Shown: positions 35,032 through 47,532, numbered from the stretch's first letter. The stretch is DNA of 64,000 nt from Riptortus pedestris (GCA_019009955.1 CM032230.1:8052001-8116000); one strand, 5' to 3'. Numbers and translations are program-made. The notes: a model not told the origin generated them from the letters alone.

Positions 35032-35562
35032 AGGCCCGACACGCAGGGGCTGCGTAAACCAAGCAGATTTCTCAGACTAGTTATGCCATGTCACCAATAC
35101 ATTCTCTATTTCCAATTCAAAATTCGATGAGTAATAGTGAGGGTTTACTTGAGCCTTAAAACAAGAAAATGCTAGTAGCTCGTTTAATATTTGTGTTAAT
35201 AGAAAATGTACAGAACGACAATAGTAAAGCATCAGTGGTTTAACAAATAGTTTTAAATGCTTGATAAAATAAACTTTCGATCAGACTTATAACGGAGATA
35301 TTTTGAGTTTCTAAATTCCCTCTTCTCTAAAGCCACCCTAATCCGTGTACAATTTCAGTCATTAACTAATATGATCTTCAGTGTTGAATGAAGCTATTAA
35401 ATATCGAGTACGGTGTAGAAGAAATAAACAGTTATGAGTTAATAACGTAATTCTTAAATACATTAATATTTAATTTTGAACGGACCTTGAGGACATTTAT
35501 CGAATATCATATCATGAATTCAACCTCAAAGGCTATTTTCTTTTAAGGGAAATCTGCTAATG
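35032..35562 (+). mobile_element. Hel element, one-module copy without microsatellite
   Basis: 5' hairpin ACGCAGGGGCTGCGT, AAGCAGATTTCTC, and one module. At the core site only 'attaatatttaattttgaacgg' remains. The 3' end is 'cttttaagggaaatctgctaa'. It shows the site before expansion or after loss of the repeat. Confidence 0.8.
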
Positions 35563-35704
35563 CCGGACTCAAATGAGTCTTTTATCAAACACTACGGAAT
35601 TATAAGAGAAACAAATAGCATAAACTCAACATTTGCTAGCCATTAGACAAAACAAACAACCAACACTAGACTAGACCAGGATTTAATATTTCTTATTTAT
35701 TAAA

Positions 35705-35810
35705 CATCCTGACACGCAGGTGATACGTTAACTAGGCAGATTTCTCTCGTCCTGGTATGGACTGGTCATTTCACCACCTATTCGCTATTTCTCCTCTGAT
35801 AAGAAGATTA
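35705..35810 (+). mobile_element. Hel element, 5' fragment
   Basis: Diverged 'acacgcaggtgatacgttaac' and 'aggcagatttctc', followed by 'ggtcatttcaccacctattc'. Confidence 0.6.
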
Positions 35811-35899
35811 TGTAAACAGAAGTTACTTATAGTAAAAATTAGAGAATTATAAGTAGGGCCCACTTAAATACAAACAACTTGCTTCATATTGTAGATAAG

Positions 35900-35965
35900 A
35901 ATATTATTATTTATTTGAGATGCCGCTACAATGGTGATTCATCTTTTAACATGTTGGAACATAAT
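35900..35965 (-). mobile_element. LINE 3' end fragment
   Basis: The inverted match to the tail at 21732-21790: 'tttatttgagatgccgctac' then 'atggtgattcatctttt'. Only the last 60 or so bases are visible. Confidence 0.55.
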
Positions 35966-36107
35966 GAGAATGAGATAATAATAGCAATGTATTCAATTAC
36001 TACATTAGTTTTATAAGCTTTTCGATCCACTGATATTTCAAATTTTAAGTTACAGAAAAAAATTTAAAGAACAACGATTGCAGAGAATTGAATTCAAAAC
36101 AAAATCC

Positions 36108-36786
36108 AAAAAAGTCCATCACGCAGGGGCTGCGTAAACTAAGCAGATTTCCCCCGTAAAGTTTTACAATAGAGAAATCTGCACACTAGTAACACAATAC
36201 CACCTTGATTAGATAATGAGAAATCTTTCAGTAAATTAAAATAAATTCCCAACTGAAACGGCTTCTGAATTGTAAGAATAATTTATATTTTAATAACTCA
36301 AATTTTAGTAGTCCAAGAACTAAAGAAGGGGGAGGGGGCGGATGAACAGAACGTATTTGCATAAATCTCACAAAGTAAAGAAGGTAAGGTAAGGTTAAAA
36401 ACGACAGGTTAGAAGAAGTTCCGCCTGAGCCGAGAATTGACGAAGATGGCCGACATAATACGAACCACAGACTTCATAAAAATGCAAATATCTCGGTTAA
36501 TATTCAAGATAGAGAATAAATGTATATAACAATATTTATAGTAAATTTAATTTGCAATAAGATTGGCTCTATACAATTTTTCGATCCGATGCATAATAAC
36601 GGACATATTTTGAATTTTCGAAAATCCCCCCCTCTATACCCCCCTCCCTCTGGTCCGATTTCAGCCATTAACGAACTTGATCTGTCTTTTTACATAAAAC
36701 GGTTAAATATCGAGTTTCGTAACGATCAAACAAAAATTGCGACCGCTAGAGCGTTAACAGACAAATATATATATATATATATATAT

Positions 36787-36843
<57 letters not shown>

Positions 36844-36980
36844 TATATATATATAATTTTGAACGGACCTCATTTTCGTCATCTCCTGGGTAGGATCGAT
36901 GGACATTTGAAGAAAATTTTCGAAAATCGCGTCATGAGTACGACCTCAATAGCTGATTTCCCTTAAGGGAAATCTGCTAA
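36108..36980 (+). mobile_element. Hel element, full-length L form
   Basis: 5' end AAAAAGTCCATCACGCAGG. The L segment (about 36180-36470) includes 'gaacagaacgtatttgcat', then one module, core (TA)n 36765-36855 with two GATA interruptions, and the intact terminal palindrome 'cccttaagggaaatctgcta'. It is the plus-strand counterpart of 4047-4892. Confidence 0.88.
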
Positions 36981-37194
36981 TATGAATTTTTGGATGCGGC
37001 TAGATATTTCGATTGATTTATTTTATAACCATTACTCGTAAACTTAACGACTAAACTTGTAGCTCTTCAATAAAAACGAATTTATTGTTTATCTTCAAAG
37101 GAACATCTAAATATTGAGTTCGGAAACGATGAAACACAAATGACAGCCAAATAAACATAAATTAGGACGGACCATACAATTGCAGCAAGCCGTT

Positions 37195-37512
37195 TTTGAT
37201 ATTTAAGCGTTTCATTCAACAGTAAATATTATATTCATTAATGGCTGAAAATGGACCTGGGGGGGGGGGAAATATTTCAGTTATAAAGAGTCGGATCTGA
37301 AAACGTTACAGAGCCAACCAATCTTGTGAAACTAATAATGCTCTACAATTTTTTTCGAAACTCAATTATTATGCAACTTATTCATACTTTCTTGAGTTCA
37401 TTCTTCAGAAAACTCCAACTTCTACTCTATGGGGAGAAGAGATCACTAGTGTTTTATATCAGCACGTGGGAAATCTGCTTAGTTAAAGCAGCCTCCGCGT
37501 GGTGGAATTTTT
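37195..37512 (-). mobile_element. Hel element, 5' half
   Basis: Module sequence with a G-run (37262-37270) and a clear 5' end ('cacgtgggaaatctgcttag', decayed terminus). Confidence 0.65.
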
Positions 37513-37599
37513 GCTAGATCGTCACTAGGTACTCGTATATCTGAAGTGATTCACTGTTTTAATCATGTTCAAAATTTTAAGATATTTTTTTAGAGTGTG

Positions 37600-37845
<246 letters not shown>

Positions 37846-38685
37846 AAAGTACACTACTGATAGAAAAAAAAATGTAGCTGGCGCAGAACAGTGCAACCAG
37901 GAAGAATGTCTGCTATGACACAACTTCCTTTAGATTTCCTTTTATGATAAAATCTTAGCAATCAGCTTCATGTAGTTATATCACTGTAAATAGTTTAGTA
38001 ATGAATCATATTTTATATTTAATTTACGCATTTAATGCAAATGCGTTTTTAATATTGCATACATTTTAATAAGAATTTATGAATCACTTTATCATTTTCA
38101 TGAATCGAGCAAATTAAAATGCCGAACATTTTAAAAATCATTGCATCGTACGTATTACTCGAAAAAAAAACCTGATAGCACAAGACTTCCTTGAACTCCT
38201 ATTGAATTAAATTAAAAATGTTTTCATTCCAAGTTATTTCATTTTAAAGAGGTATACGATATCTCCGTTCCAATGCAACGTATAAAAAAAAATGACATAG
38301 AACATAATTTATAACAAATTTATAATTGTAATTTCTGCCTATTCCCTATAGGTCACTAAACGACCTACATTTCAAGTCTTATTTCCTATGAAGCATCATT
38401 CGGGATTAGAATGATAGTATACCTGGAGATGAATGAGCAATAGAAGTAGCTTCCAAAGAAAAAAATATTATAACTAACGAGCATATAAGTATGGATACTA
38501 AAACAATGTTCCCATTCCGAGTGTGAAATCAACAGAAAACGGCATTGTTAGAGAAAAGATACGTGGAACTGAAAAATGTAGTAAGTGAAAGTAAAAGGCA
38601 TTTTACAAGCCAAACAGAAAAGGAAAGGGAAGCTTAATACTCGTAAGCATATAATGAGGCACAACGATTTCATCCCAGACTATTT
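37846..38685. other. gene-free AT-rich stretch
   Basis: No feature supported. Confidence 0.5.
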
Positions 38686-38820
38686 TTTAGCAGATTTCCC
38701 CTAAGGGAAATCAACTATTGATGTCATACTCATGATGCGATTTTCGAAATTTTTCTTCAAATGTCCATCGATCCTACCCAGGAGATGACGAAAATAAGGT
38801 TCTTTCAAAACTGTGTGTGT

Positions 38821-38886
<66 letters not shown>

Positions 38887-39406
38887 CTCTAGCGGTCGTA
38901 ATTATTATATAATCGTTACCAAACTCAATATTTAGTCTTTTTATGTAAAAAGAAAGATCAAGTTCAGCAATGGCTAAAATCTAAAATATCTCCGTTACTA
39001 CACGTGGATGATCGAAACCTTGTATAGCCCCAAACTTATTGCAAATTTAATTTAGTATACATGTTGTTATAGACATTTTTTCTGTATTGTATATTAACCG
39101 AGATATTTGCATTTTTATTAAGTGTGTGGGATAACGAGAGGAGAGGTTAGATCGGCTCATGTCGGTTGTGTTCGTGATTGGTTCGGCCGTTTCCGTAACT
39201 GAGCCGTTGTTGGCTCTCGTGAATTAGGTTTAGACTTTGGCGTAAGCTTTTACTTTGGGAGATATATGGTAAAACGGTCTGTTGATACCCTCCCCCTTCT
39301 GTAGTTCTTGGTCTACTAAAATTTGAGTTATTCAAATATAAATTATTCTGATTCATTAAAAAATTACAGTACTAGATATTGTACATATTTTGCACTAAAG
39401 TTAATA

Positions 39407-39472
<66 letters not shown>

Positions 39473-39726
39473 ATAATTATTTTTCTTTCCGGTGAAGAAT
39501 ATGTATATCTATCTGTTCAGCTCTGAATGGTTGTCAGACCTATTGATTTTTATAATTCGGAAGCCGTTTCCGTTGAGAGCTTATTAAAATTAACTGAAAG
39601 GTTTCTCATTATCGTTTGTATTTACTCAGGGTGGTTTTGAGTGTTAGCAGTATGCAGATATATCTATTGTAAAACTTCACTGCGGAAATCGGCTTAGTTT
39701 ACGCTGCCGTGCATAACGATCTTTTA
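38686..39726 (-). mobile_element. Hel element, L form with two microsatellites
   Basis: The 3' arm TTAGCAGATTTCCCCTAAGG is at 38686. A core (TG)n(TA)n lies at 38814-38884, followed by one module and the L segment. A second (TA)n at 39411-39470 sits inside the L segment, where other L copies have only 'atattacattcagatat'. The 5' end is diverged. Confidence 0.8.
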
Positions 39727-41034
39727 ATGAGCCGGCTCGTTACTTCTACGGTGGCCATTGCTTCCAGAAGCCCCAAAAATTAAATAATATTTTATCAATG
39801 CTCCAATCGCGAGGAGCATTACATCCTACAATCTATTACTCGGTTTTTCTTTTCTTTTCTTTTTTTTTTTTTTGTAACTGAATGTACGATTATTGGACGT
39901 AGGAAAAAAGTGAAATACAGAAAAACATTTCTTGGAAACATTAAGAATCTCATGGTTTTCGGGTGATATTGTAATATCATAAGAATAGCTTCCATTAAGG
40001 CCGAAATTCGAGAAATAGCTCTTGTAATTCAATGGTTTATAAATGTGTCTGTTTGTACGTACTGTAATTCTTATGAATAATCATTATTTATACCTTAATC
40101 CTTCCAAAAACGTTTTTTGGTGTAACACTAAATTTAAAACTATATTCATTCATATTTAGTAAAAAGCTACCTCACTGAAGGACATCTAGCAATTAAAAAA
40201 ATTATCGCAACATTATTACCAATCGCTTCTACACTTTCAAAATTGTTCAACAAGTTCAGTATCATTCGCCCCATGGACGTCTTATTGAGGATTTATTAAT
40301 TATTTGCTATTCGATTTCCATTAGCTGATCTCCGTTTTACATTAAAAAATACAAATCACTAATGATACGAAGTATGAAACTAATAAATAAATGCTAGAAA
40401 TTATTTTTACGTTAATACGTAGAAGCAATTATACAGGCTAACCTTGGTATTAACTGACAATCAAACGGGATTAACAATTGTTATTTTTAGGACAGAAACC
40501 AAGGGGAAAGCACTGCCAGAAATTTCAGAGTGTTGGCACCTTTTAACTTTTGACGGATTTCTTTTGGCAGTAGTATCTTAGCAAAACGTAATTACCATCA
40601 GAACCCATTGGTTGCCAAGGCCTAGCTACTAAGTATTCTTGATAATGAACGTATCTATATTAAATAATAGTTAATTATAACAGCCCTTCCTCTCAATAAT
40701 GAAAGTTTACTAATAAAAGCAATACGGAATATAATTATTTATCAGAGGTCAAGAATTACAATTACATAATTTACTAGCATTTTTCCTGAAGATAACATCA
40801 GCCTGTTGTTATTCCAATTGTGCTTTTGCATCGTCTGATCTATACTCATTTTATTTACAATATTGCTGAGGTCTACCTGATAAGCCAATATCAATACTTC
40901 AATTGCTACAATAACATCAGCATTTATTTACTCATGACATAGTTGTTTCCCATATGGCATTTATTCTATAAATTGAAAAATTGTTAAATGTACCGTATTG
41001 TACTTATCATAAGTTTATATATGTTTATGTATTT
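39727..41034. other. gene-free AT-rich stretch
   Basis: T-rich run at about 39846-39873. No gene or repeat copy recognised. Confidence 0.5.
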
Positions 41035-41038
41035 ATAT

Positions 41039-42039
41039 TGTTACGTTTACTCCAAAAATAACAGACGTTGATCATTAGTATTTTTTTATTGCAAAAAGTC
41101 CGTCACGCAAGGGCTGCGTTAGCTAAGCAGATTTCCTACGTTCGTCACGTATTTGATTTACCTCAAAATGTAAAAGTTCAATGAGAACAATATTTGGTAT
41201 TTAGGCTTCAAATAAAGTGGTTCATAATATAACAGCATTTTGTTATTATGACATGAGTAGGAGTAAGGGTTTTCTGAATGCCGTAAACTAAAAAAAAAAA
41301 AACAATTATCTCCGTTAATTATAAAGATAGTGAAAAAACATACATAACAACTTTAGAACATCACATTTACGATAAGATTGGTTCTATACAATGTTTCTCT
41401 CCGGCGCATATTAACGGAGACATTAAGAATTTTCGAAATTCCTTCTCTAAACCCCCCTCCCCGTTATTGGATTTTAGCTGTTAACGAACTTGTTCTTCAT
41501 TGTTACATAAAAAATTTAAATATCGAGTTTGTCAAAGATCAGACAAAAATGTCCAAACACACACACACATACATTTTTGAATGTTCCTCATTTCCGTCAT
41601 CTCATATGTAGGATCGATGGACATTTAAAGAAATTTTTAGGAAATCCTATCATGAGTATTAGGTGATTTCCCCGAAGGAAAATCAGTTAATCCAGAAACA
41701 GGGTTTTTATCACTACTCAATTTTCTTGATGATCACTACTTTTATTTAACTTCGCGTACTTATTACACAGGACAATAACTCACGAGTCGATCACTCGAAT
41801 TACTAATCAAATTTATATATTTCTGTCGTCGGTTCTAGTATGTTCGAGGCGCTTATTCACTCGCTGATTGGTCGGAGCCGAGTTCGTCTGCTAGAAGGTT
41901 CTAGATTCCCACCGTGGTACCAATCTTTCCAGGGATGCCCTCAGTTTCTTTGTACTTCTTAATTACGTTATTCAACTATTTGCATTTAAAGAATCAACAG
42001 ATTCCCTGAAGTAGACCAATTAATACATATTTCGCAACA
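41039..42039 (-). mobile_element. solo LTR interrupted by a Hel element
   Basis: The plus-strand ends are TGTTACG and CGCAACA (inverted, one mismatch), flanked on both sides by ATAT (41035-41038 and 42040-42043). On the minus strand there is a TATA-like ATATATAAAT near 41813 and an AATAAA signal near 41752, as expected for an LTR in that sense. Without the 41093-41690 insertion the LTR is about 400 bp. No internal retrotransposon region is next to it, so it is a solo LTR. The clade is not assigned. Confidence 0.65.
41093..41690 (+). mobile_element. Hel element inside the solo LTR
   Basis: AAAAAGTCCGTCACGCAAGG, AAGCAGATTTCC, one module, core (CA)n (about 41556-41569) instead of TA, and a damaged 3' palindrome 'ccccgaaggaaaatcagtta'. 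It is younger than the LTR it splits. Confidence 0.8.
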
Positions 42040-42043
42040 ATAT

Positions 42044-42387
42044 ATTATTTATTCCCATTGTTCACAGGAAAAGCCTAATGACAACCCGCTGTCGTTATTG
42101 TAGCGAGACCTAAACCCGCCCACCTGTTCTACGTTCCTGCCAATAGAGCGAGCAGAAGTGCTATTTTTAGTCATCATAAAGTACGTTCTCAAATTGCTTG
42201 ACTTTTGAAAATATACCACCCAGAATGAGAAATATTAGAAAATAATCAATTGTAATGTATCCGAAGAAAAAAAAAAAAAAAAAAAAGGTATAATTATTGA
42301 TCCAAAAATCCAAAATGAAACAAGCAGGAGAGGCAAGTTTAGAAAAATTAGCTATTATGATATTTCAATCGGTTGGCGAAGTTATTC
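42044..42387. other. gene-free stretch
   Basis: Poly-A at about 42267-42286. Nothing else. Confidence 0.45.
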
Positions 42388-42525
42388 TCGTTTCTCTTAA
42401 GGGAAATCAGCTATTGAGGTTCTGCTCATAACACGATATTCAAAACATTTCCTCTAACATCCAGCTATCCTGCCTGAGAAATAGCGAAAATGAGGTCCGT
42501 TCAAAGTTATATATAAATATATATT
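42388..42525 (-). mobile_element. Hel element, 3' part
   Basis: 'tcttaagggaaatcagctatt' to 'atgaggtccgttcaaag' and a short TA stretch. It may be the missing 3' part of the copy at 42998-43665, separated by about 470 bp of foreign sequence. Confidence 0.7.
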
Positions 42526-42996
42526 TTCCTTTGCACATTACCCATGCACAAAGGACGGTTATTTACTACATGTACCATACTACTATAGTATATAACACGT
42601 ATGTTCATAATACATCATGATTTTGTATACAAGAAATATAGTTCATAATTTTGTTGTTGAAGTTAAAAAAATAATAATAATAAAAATAAACAAAAAATGG
42701 ATAATATACATAAAGAAGGAACTAATAAATTGATCAAAAATTAAAACGCATAATTAAGTCAAAGCAAAACAACCTAATAACATATTAACTTGACTTCGTT
42801 AAGAAAGTTATGCCACTCATTCTCTTGCATTATTCTTGATTTAGGTAAAGAAAAAAATAGAAGGGGAGACTTAAAATATTATTCTTTAAGTAAAATGTTT
42901 AAAACGCCCGCTGTGTCTATTAAACGTTTAGAAAAAATGCACAAATAAAAATGGACATTTTTTAAACAATCGCTTTTGATCTATTGGCCATTGGTT

Positions 42997-42997
<1 letters not shown>

Positions 42998-43046
<49 letters not shown>

Positions 43047-43665
43047 CACACACACTCTTCCCCGTTACCGCTGTAATGGTTGCAATTTTTATTTGACAGT
43101 TACCAACTGGAAATTGGATCAGAGGGAGGGGAGGGAGGTTATAAGTCCCTTGAAGCCCTTCGAGATATCTCTGTTAGTCAAGTCGGATCGAGAATTTGTA
43201 TAATATCAATTGTATAGGATAAATTAATTCTATGCCTTCAATATTAACCGAGTTATTTGATTTTATTAGTTTTCAGCCTTCGGTAAACCCCCACTCCTAC
43301 TCTTGTCACATAAACTATACTCCGTTATATAAGTAACATTTTATTTGAAGCTTAAATACCAAATATTGTTTTCATCGGATACTTTCAGATACTGAATTTC
43401 ATCACTTAAGATATTCCGTTCTTATCTCGAAAATGTTTATTTGTTCTACACCATGTTCGATATTTAAATATATCTTTCAACACTAAAGATCATAATAGTT
43501 AATGGCTGTCGAACATCGAACACGTAATAGGGAGGGGTGAGGTTAAAAAGGGCTGAATTTAAAATTAAATTTTAATTTTTTTTCTCCCTTTTAGGTAGAA
43601 ATAGTGCATATGTTGTGTGATGACAAGAGTGTTATATCATTAAGTGGGAAATTTGTTTCTTTAAT
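42998..43665 (-). mobile_element. Hel element, two-module copy, core to 5' end
   Basis: (TA)n 42999-43044 followed by CACACACA, then the decayed core flank ('ccgttaccgctgtaatggtt'), two modules, and a 5' end reduced to 'aagtgggaaatttg'. Confidence 0.7.
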
Positions 43666-44607
43666 ATCTTATCAATGATGTGTCGTTTGCCACGGTTACT
43701 GTGTGACGATATCGGCTTATTTTTAATAGACTTGTCATTGTTTTTAGTCCTCCATAAAGAAAAAGTATTTTTCGAAACGTCGGCAAGACGGTCTTTTTAA
43801 CCTCCGTGCCCAACATCTACAACCAAAAACTTTTTCAAGGATGCATACGTGAAGAGTGTACAGAAATATGCTAAATCGACCCTACTTCTGCTAGTGAATT
43901 ACCTGTAAGTCTCTTATAACCTTCTGCTTTTATATGGAAGTTTAAAGATCCGTATCGCTGAAAATTTTGTTACAATAATATAATGTGGCGTGTTGTTAAT
44001 ACCTCAATTCATCCAATTAATTATGAGAACTCCGAGTTATAAGAAGAAATCTGAAGGTAATAGTGACGCAGTGTTGACGAATGCATTACCATATTTCCAA
44101 GCTGAAAGATGTCGATGGATAGAGTGTGATAGTGAGCCGCTGTAAATGTATTTAGATCAGATGTAAATGGAACTACACCGACTCGAGATGGGGTAAGAAA
44201 GGGCATTGCCCGCCGTATGCAAAGGAATCACATCAGATTTGATTGGGATTAGGAACGGAAATACTCACGATGCACCAATACGTATTTCGAAATGAAATAC
44301 GTGTCATATTAGAGAATTTTTCACCTCTCTCTATTTAAAAAAAAAATAGGTAGATTTTACAAGTAGTCTTGATCGTTCTAACCGTAAGGACAACTAAATG
44401 TTGTTTGCTCTCCTTCACCTATGGTTGCTCCAATTCGTAGAACGGAAACTCTTAAAAAACGTTTGTGGTGCTGTAAGTTCGTGAGCATAATGCTAATTCC
44501 ATTAAGAGCCGCTGAAAAGTTCTCTATTTGGAGCGCATTTCGATGGAGTCTATTGATCGATGGATGAACTATTTGGGAACTCTGCAGTTACTACGAAGAA
44601 CCCCAGA
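43666..44607. other. gene-free stretch
   Basis: It contains a 9-bp-stem palindrome ACGTATTTC-gaaat-GAAATACGT at 44280-44302, and 'ttcgaaacgtcggcaagacg' near 43777. No gene called. Confidence 0.4.
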
Positions 44608-44895
44608 ATCGGACTTTTGCCAGGAATGAAAACTGGAAGCATTACAAAGGGTTAGAAGCGTCATGTCTTGGAAAAAAGTGTGAGTCATATATTTGCCAGA
44701 AATACAAACAAGAAGTATAACATAGGGTTAGTCCCGCCGAATTTTGGAAAGAAGTGTGAGTCGGACTTTTGCCAGAAATTGAAACAAGAAGCATTACAAA
44801 GGGTTAGTTCCGTCGTGTCTTGGAAAAATGTGTGAGTCCGATTTTCGCCAGAAATACAAACAATAAGTATAACAAACGGTTAGACCCGCCGAAAG
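44608..44895. repeat. tandem array, 76-bp units in a 152-bp higher-order pattern
   Basis: Four units begin near 44609, 44685, 44761 and 44837 with 'tttgccagaaat'. Units 1 and 3 share 'gaagcattacaaagggttag', while units 2 and 4 share 'caagaagtataac' and 'cccgccgaa'. The array therefore grew by duplicating a dimer. Confidence 0.8.
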
Positions 44896-45384
44896 GGTTA
44901 GCTCTGGCGAGTACAGCTGGATCTTTCTGAGATCACGACATTCAAGCTAGGCAAAAGCAGTGCAGAACAAGTTGTTCGATATTTGCTAAAAGGACTTTTT
45001 GACGTTGAAGATTGATTTTCATCGTTGGATGGCCCTAATCGAGGATTAGTCAGTGACAATAGTGTCCAACTACGCTTATGACAATAGCATAGACTGGACG
45101 CAACCATAAACCTTTAAAAGATCCAAGACGAATCACAAGTATCGACCACAGATCTCGAACTTTCAAAACATAGTCGATAGCTGAAAAATGTGTGTATGCG
45201 TAGTGCATAGAAGTCTACAAGACCCACATAATTCGTTATGCCAAAAGGAAAAGAAACATATATTTGTAGTACCCTGAGACCTCTTTATTGAAATCATTTC
45301 ACTTCGGCAAAATACCGCATTCAAATTAAATGACTCTTACGAAGCCATATCAGGCCTTCTTCAAATACGTCTTCCGTAAAGAGA
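44896..45384. other. gene-free stretch
   Basis: Short opposing frames (for example minus 45107-44898) with no recognisable domain. Confidence 0.4.
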
Positions 45385-45475
45385 GTTTAGCAGATTTCTC
45401 TCAAGGTAAATCAGACATTGAACCTGATACCTGATTTTGAAGACATTTCGTGGATCTTGAAGATGATGGCATCGC
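45385..45475 (-). mobile_element. Hel element, 3' fragment
   Basis: 'tttagcagatttctctcaagg' and 'gaagacatttcgtgg' only. Confidence 0.55.
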
Positions 45476-46061
45476 AACTCTACTTGATAATCTAGTAACG
45501 CAAAGCTCCATATGCAGATGTAGCAACAATATTACAAATATCCGTCATAATTCTTCTTCCACTTCCTGGTGATTCTATGCTTTAGGGTCCTGAGCATTGG
45601 ATTGATAAACTGCGAAATTCAAAAATATATTCTATTCAAGAGTACCACAGCTCTAAGTTCACAATTGTAAGCATTTTCTTTAATTAATATTACAGCTCAA
45701 ATGTTAAGTAGTAGTACTACACTATTATTGCTCCGTTTAGACGCACGTGCTGAAACTATGAGTTGCTTAGGAGGCTCACTTAGAACTACACAAATGAACG
45801 CCTTGACACAAATGATATTCTTTTCGATTTCAAAAATTGCCAAAACTACTAGAAAGTAAAATGCCCGCAAAGAACTTTATAGTCAATTCTAGTCAATAAC
45901 TCCACTCTTTTACCAAGTCTCTTTTTTGCTTTCTAAATATCAAAACGAGGAAAATTGTGGCCTAAATGTTTTTAAGGCAACCGAATGGCCTAAGGAAAAG
46001 AATTCAGAGTTTTGACACAAATCCAGTTGAAACCCCCTTAAGAATTAGTAACTTTTAAAAA

Positions 46062-46150
46062 ATTTCACTAAAGTGAAATCGCTGTAATGTGTATCCATAA
46101 CGCGACGTTTCAAAATAATTCCTTACATCAACGATCCTTCCACATTGCCG
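46062..46150 (-). mobile_element. Hel element, decayed 3' fragment
   Basis: 'tttcactaaagtgaaatcgct' keeps a palindromic end by sequence different from the usual one. 'cataacgcgacgtttcaaaa' and 'catcaacgatcc' match the Hel 3' side. Confidence 0.45.
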
Positions 46151-46186
46151 GTTTGCCATCATTATCTAAATTAAAATGTTGTTATT

Positions 46187-46578
46187 AGCAGATTTCCCTT
46201 AAGGGAAGTCAGCTGTTGAATGTGTACTCATCATGCGAATTTTGAAAAATTTCTATTGATATTACCTAAATTACGAAACTGTGGTCCGTTCGCAATTTTT
46301 GTTTGATCGACAAGGCCAAACAGGATATTCAAACGACTTATCTAAAACTATCAAGTCAGTTAACTGCTGAAATCGGTCTAGTGTGAAAGGGGGTTTAAAA
46401 GGAGGGAATTTTGATAATTCAATATATCTCCGTTGTTAACAGTCATATCGAAAATTTGTATATTATTAATCATATTGCAATTTCAATTTTCTATAAATGT
46501 TCTTATATGCATGTTTTCTCTATGTTCAATATTATTGGAACTTTTTATTTGCAGCCTTCGGTAAACCCCCACTTTTAG
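46187..46578 (-). mobile_element. Hel element, copy without microsatellite, 5' truncated
   Basis: An intact 3' palindrome ('gatttcccttaagggaag') and 3' part are joined through 'tggtccgttcgcaatttttg' directly to the core flank, so the microsatellite is cleanly missing. It stops at 46578 in the C-rich module end. Confidence 0.75.
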
Positions 46579-46629
46579 AAATGCCACTCCATAAAAATAA
46601 AAACAAGGGAATACATCATGAAACGTGCC

Positions 46630-46763
46630 ATTCCAACAGTCAAACAAACAAACATACACGAAAGAAACAAATTGCAGATTTCGTGTCTATGACATGTGAA
46701 ACGAAAAAGTATCGTGAAATTTCGAGAAAAAAAAATCAATGTACAGACAGAGGTTACAATTTT

Positions 46764-46768
<5 letters not shown>
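46630..46768 (+). mobile_element. C repeat, 3' end fragment
   Basis: 'caaacaaacaaacatacacg', 'gtcgtgaaatttcgag'-like sequence and 'gtacagacagaggttacaat' form the last 140 or so bases of family C, ending on a TA tract as the other copies do. Confidence 0.75.

Positions 46769-46804
<36 letters not shown>
46769..46804. repeat. (TA)n microsatellite
   Basis: A TA tract shared by the C repeat end on the left and a Hel core flank on the right. Confidence 0.9.
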
Positions 46805-46809
<5 letters not shown>

Positions 46810-46829
46810 ATGTATGTATAAAATTGTAA

Positions 46830-47264
46830 TGCCTGTTAACGCTCTAGCGGTGGCAATTTTTGTTTGATCGTTACCAAACGATATATTTAAACGTTTTATG
46901 CAAAAAGACAGATTAAGTTCGTTAATGGCTGAAATCGGACCAGTAAAAGGGGGGGGGATTTTCGAAAATTCGAAATATCTCTGTTACCATACGTCAGATC
47001 AAAAAATTGTATAGAACCAATAGATCTTATTGCAAATTAAATTTACTATAAATATTGTTTAATACATTTATTCTCTATCTTGAATATTAACCGAGATATT
47101 TGCATTCTTATTAAATTTGGGCGTATAACGGACGAGTTGGTTCCCCGCCAAAAGCTAGTTCGGCCAATTCCGTAACTGTTCGGCTCTCGTATGGAGATTT
47201 CTCTATTGTATAACTTCACGTGGGAAATCTGCTTAGTTTACGCAGCCCCTGCGTGACGGACTTT
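46830..47264 (-). mobile_element. Hel element, core to 5' end
   Basis: 'cctgttaacgctctagcggt' onward, one module with a G-run, and a perfect 5' end (GCAGCCCCTGCGTGACGGAC). Its 3' half has been replaced by the C repeat and TA tract. Confidence 0.8.
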
Positions 47265-47375
47265 CAACTAAGATTTTGTTGATTCCCTACTTCTACTAAT
47301 TGAAAATTAAGAATATATGGTGAGATGATATCAGTAGTATCATTCCAACATGTGGAAAATCTTCGTGTTTTATGT
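47265..47375 (-). mobile_element. Hel element, 5' fragment
   Basis: 'ctacttctactaattgaaa', 'atatatggtgagatgatat' and 'acatgtggaaaatct' are an older Hel 5' end directly after the previous copy. Confidence 0.6.
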
Positions 47376-47532
47376 ACGATTTTGTTTCACTATCATGGGA
47401 ACTTTGTAGGTTGTCATCAAGTCTGAGTTCATTGAATCAGAGATTCAAAATTGGCAACTCTTCACTACCTTACTAATTGGTCAAGATGTTAAGCTATGTA
47501 GAAGTCATGTATTCATGGAATTTGCTTTACCT

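Noticed and set aside
41378..41611. 77-codon ORF within the Hel copy of the solo LTR
   Set aside because: The same non-coding module opens by chance in some copies (also at 36520 and 62083); the frames are not conserved between copies.
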